From contig NZ_KB889671.1 in NCBI RefSeq assembly GCF_000372745.1, positions 1 to 64,000 of the forward strand: a stretch of DNA of 64,000 nucleotides, written 5' to 3'. Both the position numbers and the translations under genes were made by a program. Below, one piece after another: positions 7,801 to 14,761 of the stretch (position 1 is its first letter; every line of letters begins with the position of its first letter). Under the pieces are notes generated by a model, which searched no databases, had not been told where the DNA came from, and saw only the letters and a list, made by a program, of their open reading frames with translations. This DNA comes from Embleya scabrispora DSM 41855 (GTDB lineage Bacteria; Actinomycetota; Actinomycetes; Streptomycetales; Streptomycetaceae).

Positions 7801-9466
7801 TGCGCTGTCGGCCCTGGATCTGCGCGACCAGTTCGGAGATCCGGTTGGCGGTGGACTCCGGGTCGGTGCCGAGCAGTACGACTGCCGCGGCCGAGCCGGA
7901 CTGCGGGCGCAGATGCGGCAACCAGCGCACCCAGGCCCAGTCGGCGGCCCGATCGGGGCCGGTCAGCACCACCACGCGCAGGTCGCGCGGGCTGTGCAGG
8001 ACCGCGGACTGGATCACCAGCCAGCGGGCCAACGCCTGGATCGGTTCGCCGGGGCCGGCCACCCCGAGCACGCCGTGGTCGGCGATCTCGATGCCGATCG
8101 GGGTGTCCGGCAACGTCCAACGGGCGGTGCGGTGATGCTCGTCCCGGGCCGGGTCCTCGACCTCCTTGACCGACGGCTGGTCCACCGTGCCGATGCGCAA
8201 CACCAGGTGGTCGGCGTCGCGTCGGCGCCGCTCCCACAACCGGCTGCCCGGCCCGGTCGCGATCAGCGCGACCGCGGCCGGGTCGGGGCCGACCTCGCCG
8301 CGGACGATGCGCTCGCGTCGTACGGCGGTGCGGATGTCGTCGTGCAGGACGCGCAGTCGGCGCCGGTACTGCACCCCGTCGAGCATGTGTTTGACCCGAT
8401 TGCCGCGGCGGCCGGAGATCCAGTTCGCGATCGCCATGAACGGGCTCATGATGCAGAAGATCAGATAGAAGTACGACTTGAAGAACGCGACCATCGCCAG
8501 GCCCATCACCAGCGGGGCGATCATCACCAGCAGCGGGAACGGCAACCGGTTCGGCTCCACCGGCGGCGAGGGCAGCCGGATCTTCTCCGCGTCCAGGTGC
8601 GGGGCGATCCGGGGCGGCCGGTTGTAGTCCAGGCCGATGCCGTCGTCGGAGGGCGTGACGTCGGCGTCCGCCTCGACGGGGCCGGACAGCCGCAGCAGGG
8701 ACGGGCCGACGACCAGGTCGGACTCGTGCGGCCAGGGGGTGCCCGGCGGTGCGGGGGCGCGGACCGCGGGCTCCTTCGGCGGGGCGATCCGGGCACTGTC
8801 CCGCTCGACCTTGCGGTCCGCCTCGCGTTCGTCCTCCAGGACGCGTTCCTCGTGCTTGCGGGGCAGTGCCGCGGCGGCGGTGATCGCGTCGGTCGGCGGC
8901 GGTGCGACCTCGCGGCCGTGCACCGCGTCGTCGTCGGGGACGGTGCGGTGCCAGTACGCCGAGCCGTCGGGGCAGACCGTCACCCACAACCCGCGCGCCG
9001 GAACGCCGGCGACCGGCAGCCGGATCGCGCATCCCTCGTCGGCGCCGATCTCGTGGCTGCCGGGGCCCAACGGCCAGATCCGACCGGTGTACGGGCCGGA
9101 CACCGCGTGCACCTGGACCAGTGTCTGCGGATCGAAGGGATGCCGGGGAGCACACACCCGGTCGGGCTCGGCGGGCGGTGCGCCCAGGCCGAGGACGGTG
9201 GCCTCGCGGATGCCGGAGACGGTCAGCGGAGCGTGCGGGTCCAGCGCGGTCTCGCCGAGGTAGAGCGTCTGTCCGCCGGCCGGCGCGTCGCCGTCGAGGA
9301 ACGCGCTCAGCTCGGCGGGGCGCCCCTCGGGGTCGGCCTCCACGGGCGCGGCCGGTCGGCGCAGGGCGGTCGCGAGGTCCGCCACGATGCTCCCGGGCGG
9401 GAGGTCCACGAGATGGTCGCGGCGTAGGCCGTCCACGGCGTCCACGGTGGTGACGGTGAGTCTCAC
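4808..9466 (-). CDS. eccC: FHA-domain FtsK/SpoIIIE ATPase of type VII secretion (EssC/EccC-like)
   Basis: This 1,552-residue motor ATPase recognises and drives export of WXG100-type substrates at the membrane. Residues ~1-85 look like a ubiquitin-like/YukD fold and ~100-170 like an FHA domain. Two membrane segments lie at ~305-342. Three P-loop domains follow. D1 has a canonical GTTGSGKS at ~728 with Walker B LVIDEF. D2 has GSPRSGRT at ~1074 with LLDGWD. D3 has GPSGTGRS at ~1367 with VVVDDAE. D1 looks catalytically complete. D2 and D3 are degenerate (K to R), as is usual for substrate-binding modules. The FHA head resembles the EssC/YukB form more than mycobacterial EccC. The start is GTG 9466 with AGGAG upstream. 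No EccB, EccD, EccE or mycosin gene is seen nearby. Confidence 0.88.
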   Translation of the reverse strand: MRLTVTTVDAVDGLRRDHLVDLPPGSIVADLATALRRPAAPVEADPEGRPAELSAFLDGDAPAGGQTLYLGETALDPHAPLTVSGIREATVLGLGAPPAEPDRVCAPRHPFDPQTLVQVHAVSGPYTGRIWPLGPGSHEIGADEGCAIRLPVAGVPARGLWVTVCPDGSAYWHRTVPDDDAVHGREVAPPPTDAITAAAALPRKHEERVLEDEREADRKVERDSARIAPPKEPAVRAPAPPGTPWPHESDLVVGPSLLRLSGPVEADADVTPSDDGIGLDYNRPPRIAPHLDAEKIRLPSPPVEPNRLPFPLLVMIAPLVMGLAMVAFFKSYFYLIFCIMSPFMAIANWISGRRGNRVKHMLDGVQYRRRLRVLHDDIRTAVRRERIVRGEVGPDPAAVALIATGPGSRLWERRRRDADHLVLRIGTVDQPSVKEVEDPARDEHHRTARWTLPDTPIGIEIADHGVLGVAGPGEPIQALARWLVIQSAVLHSPRDLRVVVLTGPDRAADWAWVRWLPHLRPQSGSAAAVVLLGTDPESTANRISELVAQIQGRQRSMGSSMGQAMFSGPDIVVIADGARQLREVPGMVQVLTEGPAARVFSVCLDEQERLLPEECTAVVLATGRHLTVRQTGLPDVVDVRADHVDASWCEQLARSLAPLRDVSPEHDSGLPQTVKLLDLVDAEPPKAADFLARWARRPASTTFTLGAGYDGPLRIDLVRDGPHGLIAGTTGSGKSELLQSFVAALAVANRPDELTFVLVDYKGGSAFSECAELPHTLGMVTDLDEHLATRALDSLAAELRRREHLLAQVGAKDHPEYRGKRTADPTLAPLPRLILVIDEFATLVREVPDFVAGLINIAQRGRSLGIHLVLATQRPAGVVTGDIRANTNLRIALRVTDAGESQDIIDTAEAVHISAGTPGRALIRTGPNAAVPFQAAWVGAERPIPGSGPAAGASRSVRATELTLSGLGRPVSLPTVDEGPDTVEAPNPTDLNALVSALREAAETLPDYTPQPSPWLPALAERVLLDDLPPVERASTGGPDTSPPPIPYALEDIPQLQEQRVTTLDLATFGHLYVIGSPRSGRTQVLRTIAGAAAATASCADVHLYGIDAGGGGLAALETLPHCGAVVSRHDMERMGRLLGRLVRELTERQERCSVHNAAGLVELRRMLPAAERPAHIVVLLDGWDALVGLLDDHDGGRLVDDVMRLLREGAAAGIHIVATSERALLSGRLAAHNDHKLLLRQSDRTDYQMVGMPLRKVPAVIPPGRGWHVLSQTESQVVLLAADPSGQEQAEALRRIGAEASRRDARVPSERTPVRIPTLPRVVEFAGAYEQVPAGQRRPMWGLLGIGGDSAEPIGVDFTVKSVFCVIGPSGTGRSTSLASLSVSLLAGGTSLVVLTPRESPLRALAQHPQVRLLSEEDPSAEDVERALDELSGPRVVVVDDAELLGMPAADRVLRDLAIAGRDRGQGLLYAGSYDALQVAMGSWLTAARRGSRHGILLAPKNMHEGDMIGVRLPTNVVRSAPPVPGRAWTAGPGGLPMAVQVPLTVLRAAE

Positions 9467-9624
9467 GTTGGCGTGCTCCTGGGGGTGGGCGGGGATTCGG
9501 GCCGGGGGTGCGGCCTGGGGGTGGGCGAGGGTGCGGCCCGCGGGTGGTCGGGTTCCGGGCCGGAACGCGTCCCGGGGCGGGGCGTGGATCGGCCGAAGCG
9601 CGGCCCGGGGTGGGAAGCGGGCAA

Positions 9625-9659
9625 ACGCCGGACGGGCCGATCAACGGCCCGTCCGGCGT
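9625..9659 (-). terminator. Strong hairpin upstream of the T7SS ATPase gene
   Basis: A perfect 15-bp stem (9625-9639 with 9645-9659) and a 5-nt loop lie 14 bp after the membrane protein stop. This suggests that the sigma/membrane-protein operon and the ATPase gene are separate transcription units. The remaining ~155 bp up to the ATPase start hold the ATPase promoter region and GC-rich sequence with no other clear signal. Confidence 0.8.
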
Positions 9660-9672
9660 GTGGGAAGCGGGA

Positions 9673-10806
9673 TCACACGTCGACGGAGACGCCGCTCGGC
9701 TTGTCGGTGTCGGCGGGCTCGTCGAGGTCGTCGTGCGGGACCGGCGGGACGGGCTCGGTCGCGGTCGCGCCCTGGGTCGAACCCGGCGCCGGGGCCGGGG
9801 CCGCGCCCGAATCCGGATCCAGGTCCGGGTCGGCCACGATCGGGGCCGGGTGCGCGGCGTCCTCCGTGGACCACGGCGGCAGTTGCCACACCGTGGCGGC
9901 GACCGCGCGCGGCAGCGGCCGCGCGTCCACCCGCAACGGGGTGCCGTGCACGAGCAGGGCGCCGGTGGGGGACACCGCCAACAGCCGGGCGTGGCCACGC
10001 GGTGAACCCAGGGTAAGCACCGACACCGGTGAGGCGGCGGGCACATCGGGGGTCTCCGCGCACACCACGACCTGCGGGTGGCGGCGGCTCGACGCGGCGG
10101 TGGTCGCGAGCGCGAACGCCTCGGCGGTGGTCGGCCCGGCGTGCCGCGGGTGGATGCCGTCCGCGACGGTGACCGCGCCGGCCGGCAGCCGGGCGTCGAG
10201 CTGGGCCGCGAGGGCCTGCACGGTGGCCCGCGCGCCGCGCCGCTCGCCGGACACCGCCAGTACGCGGGGGCCGGTCAACAGGTCGAGGAAGACCACCGCG
10301 TCCTGCCGGGCGCCGACCGCGACCAGCAACGGGGCGGGGCCGGTGCCCGCTTCCAGGTCGGTACGCGCGATCCACCACAACCGGGGGTCGAGTTCGTCGA
10401 CCGCCCACGGCTCGGCGGGCTCGGGCAGATCCGACCCGCCTGCGACCAGCACGCCCACCACGTCCCGCTCCACCAGCGCGCCGTACGCACGCGCACCGGC
10501 CGACACCTCGGCCGCGAGCCGGAGCGCGTGCTCGGCGTCGGCCCAGGTGTTCGGCTCGCGCAGCGCCCGCACCAGCAGTCGGCGGCGCCGCCGATACCGG
10601 GTGAACGCGGTGACCGGCTCGGCGAACGCGGCCACCGTGAGCGCGAGTTCCCGGCGCAGCCGGCGGCGGACGAAGCGCCATCCGCCGCGCCGCATCGCGG
10701 CCCAGTGGGCGAGGGCGAACACGAGGATGACGATCCCCGTGTAGCCGAGCAGGGTCGTCAAGTCCTGTCCGGCGACCTGCATGGCGAGGTCCTCGGAGCC
10801 TGTCAT
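9673..10806 (-). CDS. Membrane-anchored protein of unknown function, coupled to ECF sigma gene
   Basis: The start is ATG 10806. It overlaps the sigma-factor stop as ATGA, so translation is coupled. The frame extends upstream but only inside the sigma gene. The product is 377 residues. One N-terminal membrane helix (about residues 14-34) is followed by a strongly basic segment (RRRLRRE and RYRRRRR) and a mixed alpha/beta body with several hydrophobic strands. The Pro/Asp-rich tail ends near residue 377. No enzymatic motif was recognised. Its place between an ECF sigma factor and the T7SS ATPase suggests a regulator or structural accessory of that locus. Tight coupling to a sigma gene also permits an anti-sigma-like role, but no zinc-binding anti-sigma motif was seen. 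Confidence 0.7.
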   Translation of the reverse strand: MTGSEDLAMQVAGQDLTTLLGYTGIVILVFALAHWAAMRRGGWRFVRRRLRRELALTVAAFAEPVTAFTRYRRRRRLLVRALREPNTWADAEHALRLAAEVSAGARAYGALVERDVVGVLVAGGSDLPEPAEPWAVDELDPRLWWIARTDLEAGTGPAPLLVAVGARQDAVVFLDLLTGPRVLAVSGERRGARATVQALAAQLDARLPAGAVTVADGIHPRHAGPTTAEAFALATTAASSRRHPQVVVCAETPDVPAASPVSVLTLGSPRGHARLLAVSPTGALLVHGTPLRVDARPLPRAVAATVWQLPPWSTEDAAHPAPIVADPDLDPDSGAAPAPAPGSTQGATATEPVPPVPHDDLDEPADTDKPSGVSVDV

Positions 10807-11330
10807 CCGCTCTCCTCGATCGCGGCGGGCTCCCGACGGATGGCCGCGATCCCGTGGTAGGTACGAGACTTGACCGTCCCGCGCGGTATCCCCAGGGCGC
10901 GGGCGACGTCCGCGCCGCTGCGATCGAGCAGGTGTACCTGGGCGAGCGCCTCGCGGTGCGGCGCGGCCAGTGCGCGCAACGCCCCCACGAGCACGCAGCG
11001 ATCCACGATCGTCGCGGCCGGATCGGGCACCGTCGGCAACCCGGCGAACTCGCTCGGGTCGATGCCCACCGGCAGCGACCGGTTGCGCCGCCGGGCGTCC
11101 ACGGCCAGATTGCGGGCGACCCGGAACAGCCACATCCGGATCGGCCGGCCGTCCCAGTCCAGCCGGTCCGCGGCCTCCCAGGCTCGTAACAGCGTTTCCT
11201 GGACCACGTCTTCGACGGTGTGCAGGTCGGCGCCCAGGATGCCGCTCACATACCTGCGCAACGGCGTGCTCTCCGCCATCAGCAGTTCGATCCGCCGTTC
11301 GCGCTCGTGGGTCTCACGGCCAGGCGACAC
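10803..11330 (-). CDS. ECF-family RNA polymerase sigma factor
   Basis: This 175-residue protein has region 2 at ~22-85 (V-E-D-V-V-Q-E-T-L-L-R-A-W, then W-L-F-R-V-A-R-N) and a region 4 helix-turn-helix at ~110-165 (L-A-A-P-H-R-E-A-L, A-L-G-I-P-R-G-T-V-K-S-R). Sigma factors of this group direct RNA polymerase to a small regulon, usually under an anti-sigma or other partner. The start is GTG 11330, with GAGGAG 7 nt upstream. An internal ATG at 11279 is less well supported. It is the first gene of a two-gene operon with the membrane protein at 9673. A role in turning on the neighbouring T7SS genes is inference. Confidence 0.88.
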   Translation of the reverse strand: MSPGRETHERERRIELLMAESTPLRRYVSGILGADLHTVEDVVQETLLRAWEAADRLDWDGRPIRMWLFRVARNLAVDARRRNRSLPVGIDPSEFAGLPTVPDPAATIVDRCVLVGALRALAAPHREALAQVHLLDRSGADVARALGIPRGTVKSRTYHGIAAIRREPAAIEESG

Positions 11331-11536
11331 GACTGGGCTCCTCGGAAGTTCGGCCGGCGTCCGTTCCGCCGGTCAAGATCACGATATGGAGCCGGAAACA
11401 CCCTCGGCGGGCCGGAAAATGAACAGTCGGCGATCTTCTGGCGGACCTCCGGTGACCCGAGGTCGTGCGGCCCGAACGTACGAACGCGAGTGGGTCGAGG
11501 CCCGTGTGTGTGGGCGATCGGCCGGGCCGGGTGCGG

Positions 11537-11946
11537 TCAGCCGACCGCCGACGGGCGCTCCGCGTCGTAGCGCTCGCGTGCCCGGTCCACCTCGGGGACG
11601 TGCTGCTCGGCCCAGGACTTGATGGCCGGCATCAGTGGGAGCAGGCTCGCGCCCAGCGGGGCCGGCGCGTAGTCGACCCGGACCGGGACGGACGGTGTGA
11701 CGGTGCGGGTGACCAGGCCGTCGCGTTCGAGGTTGCGCGGGGTCTGGGTGAGCATCTTCCGGCTGACCCCGGCCACGCGGCGGGACAGGTCGCTGTAGCG
11801 CTGCGGGCCGTCGGCCGGCGCGTTCACGCGCGGCTCACCCATGTGTCGCTGATCCCGTCCAACAGCCGCCGGGCCGGGCAGTCGGCCATGTACGCGTCGA
11901 ACGCGGTGCGGGCCTGGGCGCGACGCTCGGCCGCGGTACGGGTCGG
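11537..11946 (-). pseudogene. HxlR-family regulator with frameshift and lost start
   Basis: Two frames together give a normal HxlR winged-helix protein. The first (from ATG 11889) reads [19 protein letters not shown] and hits TGA at 11824-11826. The second, 11842 down to 11537, continues with [12 protein letters not shown] and a recognition region V-S-R-K-M-L-T-Q-T, then V-D-Y and a normal C-terminus. One missing base around 11830-11842 restores a V-S-L-x-V-x-A-L-A-D-G-P junction. An AGGAG at ~11949-11953 is followed by coding-like codons (T-R-T-A-A-E-R-R) but no start codon, so the start also appears lost. HxlR proteins repress adjacent reductases. Here the divergent oxidoreductase at 12074 is probably released from control. 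A sequencing error at the frameshift cannot be excluded. Confidence 0.75.
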
Positions 11947-11962
11947 CCTGGCTCTCCTACGG

Positions 11963-11998
11963 GTGTGTTACACACTCTGGGGTACGTACTTACCAATG
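11963..11998. promoter_or_regulatory. Palindromes in the HxlR/oxidoreductase intergenic region
   Basis: GTGTGT-T-ACACAC (11963-11975) is a perfect 13-bp palindrome. It is followed by a GGTACGTACTTACC stretch (11980-11993) with GGTA/TACC ends. GTAC-rich palindromes are typical of HxlR-family operators. This is the likely operator of the broken regulator. Confidence 0.55.
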
Positions 11999-12073
11999 GA
12001 GAGTAGCTCTTCGTAGGTTGGCGGTCGAGGGGCCGGGAGGGCCGGCCCGAACGCAGAGCGTGGGAGTGGTGTC

Positions 12074-13003
12074 ATGCGTGCGGTGATCGCCCGAGCCGGA
12101 TCGTCCGTGGTCGAGGTCGTGGATGCGCCCGACCGCGAACCGGGACCGGGCCGGGTGCGCATCCGGGTCGCGGCGGCGACGGTGAACCCGGTGGATTCGA
12201 TGGTGCTGGACGGCGCGCCGGTGCGCTTCGGACTGGTGCGCGCGCGCGAGGTGTTCGGCCTGGGCTGGGACGTCGCCGGCGAGGTGGCCGGCGTCGGTGC
12301 GGGGGTCACCGGGTTCGCGGTCGGCGACGCGGTGCTCGGGCTGCGTGATCGGTTGGACGTACGGGCGGGCGCACACGCCGAGTTCGTGGTGTTGGACGCG
12401 GACGCGGTCGGGGCGCTGCCGGCCGGCCTGGATGCGGTCGCGGCGGCGACGATCCCGTTGAACGGGCTGACAGCGTGGCAGGGACTGGACCTGCTCGACC
12501 TGTCGGCCGGGGACACCCTGGTGGTGACCGGGGCGGCGGGCGCGGTGGGCGGGTTCGCGGTCGAACTCGCGGCGGCGCGCGGGGTTCGCGTGGTGGCGGT
12601 CGCGGGCGCCGCCGACGAGGACTTCGTCCGCGGCGTCGGGGCCGAGTGGTTCGCCCCTCGCGGCCCGGAACTCGCGGACCGGATCCGGGCGATGGTGCCG
12701 GGCGGTGCGGACGCGGCGCTGGACGCGGCGATGCTCGGCCCGGACGCGCTGGACGCGGTGCGCGGCGGCGGGGCGTTCGTGGTGGTCAACGCGGGCGCGG
12801 CGCCGCCGGCACTGCGCGGGATCCGGGTGCACCACCTCTGGGTGCGCGCGGACGGCGCGCGGTTGGCCGAACTCGCGGCGCTGGCCGAAAAGGGCGCGTT
12901 GACCCTGCGGGTGGCCGGGGTGCTCGCGCTCGCGGACGCGACCGAGGCATTCGCCCGGCTGGGGGAGGGCGGGCTGCGCGGGCGGCTGGTGCTGGTGCCG
13001 TGA
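12074..13003 (+). CDS. NADP-dependent quinone oxidoreductase-like protein (MDR superfamily)
   Basis: This 309-residue, zinc-free medium-chain reductase has a GroES-like N-terminal domain (1-125; V-N-P-V-D-S). Its Rossmann domain has a V-T-G-A-A-G-A-V-G-G nucleotide motif at ~155-164. Such enzymes reduce quinones or enones with NADPH in the cytosol. The start ATG 12074 has GGGAG 7 nt upstream. The gene is divergent from the broken HxlR regulator, a common regulator/target pair. Loss of that regulator may make expression constitutive (inference). Confidence 0.85.
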   Translation: MRAVIARAGSSVVEVVDAPDREPGPGRVRIRVAAATVNPVDSMVLDGAPVRFGLVRAREVFGLGWDVAGEVAGVGAGVTGFAVGDAVLGLRDRLDVRAGAHAEFVVLDADAVGALPAGLDAVAAATIPLNGLTAWQGLDLLDLSAGDTLVVTGAAGAVGGFAVELAAARGVRVVAVAGAADEDFVRGVGAEWFAPRGPELADRIRAMVPGGADAALDAAMLGPDALDAVRGGGAFVVVNAGAAPPALRGIRVHHLWVRADGARLAELAALAEKGALTLRVAGVLALADATEAFARLGEGGLRGRLVLVP

Positions 13004-13010
13004 GGCACGG

Positions 13011-13049
13011 CCCGGGCGCCGGCAGCCGAACGTGCGGACGGCGCCCGGG
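13011..13049. terminator. Hairpin between convergent genes
   Basis: An 11-bp stem (CCCGGGCGCCG at 13011-13021 with 13039-13049) and a 17-nt loop are followed by GTTT. It lies just after the oxidoreductase stop and 30 bp before the DUF2127 stop. Confidence 0.65.
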
Positions 13050-13078
13050 GTTTCACGGTAGGGGTTCGGGCGGATCGA

Positions 13079-13897
13079 TCAGGGTGTGCGCGCGTGCCGC
13101 GTCTTGGGCGGGTGCACGTGTTCCTCCCACGGTTGCCGCGGCGGCCCGGGGTGGATCGCCTCGTCGATCTCCAGCAGGGATTCGCTGTGCCGTTCGCGTT
13201 CGAACGCCTCGGCGCCGCCGCGGACCCCGAACAGCCGCTTCGCGACGATGATGTAGACGACCGCGAGGATGTTCAGAACGAGGGTGGCCACCTTGAACGG
13301 GCTCACGTGCTCGCGCATCTCGTAGCCCTCCAGCGGCAGGAACGCCGCGGTGGCGACCACCGTGAGGTATTCCGCCCAGCGCTCGAGCAGCCACAGGCCG
13401 ACCGCCTCGACGATCTCGATCACCGCGTAGACGACCATCGCGATGGCGACCCAGACCAGCGTCGAGTGCTTGTAGTCGAACGTCTTGCGGATCGAGTCGA
13501 CGATCGGCGAGTGGTCCAGGTCGTAGTGGAAATGCTCGGCCACCGGCCGGAACACGGTCAGGTCGTCTTCGAACAACCTGCGGACCGAGTCCTGCGAATT
13601 GCTGAATCGCCAGACCGCGTAGGCCGCGAGCAGGATCAGCACGCCGCGTGCGGCCCGCTCGACGGCCAGGAAGCGCAGGATCAACACGTCGCGCAGGGCT
13701 CGCCCGCGCATCACCGTCGGCGCGTCGGCGGCCGGGCCGCGGCCCTTGACCTCGCCCAGCACGTAGTCGCCGCAGCGTAGGCAGCGCCACGCCTCGCCGA
13801 CCGGCGTGCTCGCGTGCAGTCGGTCGCGCAACGCGGGTTCGTCGGGAGCGTACGTCTCGTGTCCGCGCCGGGCGCAGGTCCGTCGATTCCAGTCCAC
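13079..13897 (-). CDS. DUF2127 membrane protein with zinc-ribbon-like N-terminus
   Basis: This 272-residue protein starts at GTG 13897. Residues ~1-55 carry Cys/His pairs (C-A-R-R-G-H and C-L-R-C-G) that resemble a small zinc ribbon. Four hydrophobic segments follow, at roughly 82-98, 148-172, 180-197 and 205-225. They show the R-G-V-L-I-L-L-A-A-Y-A-V-W start and L-P-L-E-G-Y-E-M pattern of DUF2127 (YoaI-like) proteins. The C-terminal ~40 residues are charged and Pro-rich. The family has no established function. The gene stands alone, convergent with the oxidoreductase. Confidence 0.8.
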   Translation of the reverse strand: MDWNRRTCARRGHETYAPDEPALRDRLHASTPVGEAWRCLRCGDYVLGEVKGRGPAADAPTVMRGRALRDVLILRFLAVERAARGVLILLAAYAVWRFSNSQDSVRRLFEDDLTVFRPVAEHFHYDLDHSPIVDSIRKTFDYKHSTLVWVAIAMVVYAVIEIVEAVGLWLLERWAEYLTVVATAAFLPLEGYEMREHVSPFKVATLVLNILAVVYIIVAKRLFGVRGGAEAFERERHSESLLEIDEAIHPGPPRQPWEEHVHPPKTRHARTP

Positions 13898-14010
13898 GCC
13901 GCGAAGTTACGGCCCGCGGGTCCGATTCCGTCCGGGATTGAACCGGGTTCGCATCAAGGATTGGTCATCGAAGCGTGAAATGCCGGCCCCAGGACCCGCG
14001 CGGGGCCGGA

Positions 14011-14628
14011 TCAGGCCGGGCCGCGGTCGGTCAGCACGGTGTCCAGGTACGTCGCCCACTGCCGGATGATCGCCCGCCGGCGCGCCTGATCGTCGGTGAG
14101 CAGTTCCCTGATGCCCAGCCCGCGGGCGAGGCTCAGCACCCCCTCCACGGCGGCCGGCACCCCGGGGCGGGAGACGTCGGCGCCGAGCAGGTCGACCGCC
14201 ACGTCGTACATCGCGGCGCACAGTCGCCGATCCAGCGGCAGCACTTTGGCCCGCAGCGTGTCGTCCTGCGCCGCGGCCACCCACAGATTGAGTGCGGCCC
14301 GGTAGAGCGTGCCCCGGAACATCGACACGAGCGCGTCGACCACCGCCTCGGTGTGTTCGGGGCCGGGCGGGATCCGGGCCCCGTCCAGCCGTATCCGGGC
14401 GAACAGGTCCCCGGTCATGTGATCGATCGCGGCGGTGAACAGATCCTCGCGAGTGGGGAAGTGGTGCTGCACCGCACCCCGGGAGACGCCCGCACGCTCG
14501 GCGACCACGGTCACGGTGCCGCCGAGCCAGCCGACCTCGGCCAGCACCTCGACGGCGGTGTCCAGAAGTTTTGCTCGGGTGACGCGACTGCGGTGCTGGC
14601 GTGGTTCGCGTACGGGTGCGCTGGTCAC
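14011..14628 (-). CDS. TetR-family regulator of the thiolase/SDR genes
   Basis: This 205-residue protein has an N-terminal TetR DNA-binding domain (R-A-K-L-L-D-T-A, T-V-V-A-E-R-A-G-V-S-R-G-A-V-Q-H-H-F) at about residues 18-64 and a helical ligand domain after it. It is divergent from the thiolase gene with 133 bp between starts. A dyad centred on GAACGTTC lies in that gap. By position it most likely represses the thiolase and downstream SDR genes and responds to an acyl-CoA or related ligand (inference). The start is GTG 14628. Confidence 0.87.
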   Translation of the reverse strand: MTSAPVREPRQHRSRVTRAKLLDTAVEVLAEVGWLGGTVTVVAERAGVSRGAVQHHFPTREDLFTAAIDHMTGDLFARIRLDGARIPPGPEHTEAVVDALVSMFRGTLYRAALNLWVAAAQDDTLRAKVLPLDRRLCAAMYDVAVDLLGADVSRPGVPAAVEGVLSLARGLGIRELLTDDQARRRAIIRQWATYLDTVLTDRGPA

Positions 14629-14715
14629 GGACCTCAGCCTAGTGCTGCGACCGGGGGTGCCCGCCTGTGCCGGGGTCGCTGCTTGACAGGGGTTGCACCG
14701 GAGGGTCGAATGTCT

Positions 14716-14733
14716 TTAGCGAACGTTCAGTAA
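14716..14733. promoter_or_regulatory. TetR-type operator dyad
   Basis: TTA-nn-GAACGTTC-nn-TAA is an 18-bp dyad with a perfect 8-bp core (14721-14728). It lies 28 bp before the thiolase start and 88 bp before the TetR start, as expected for control of both. Confidence 0.65.
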
Positions 14734-14761
14734 CCTTGCGGATCCGAGGAGACGAATCCCC

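Noticed and set aside
6254-9427. 1,057-residue + strand frame opposite the T7SS ATPase
   Set aside because: It is antisense to a gene with three P-loop domains and shows no domain of its own.
9673-11133. 486-residue version of the membrane protein
   Set aside because: The extra N-terminal part lies inside the sigma gene and is Arg/Gly-rich. The ATGA overlap at 10806 gives the natural start.
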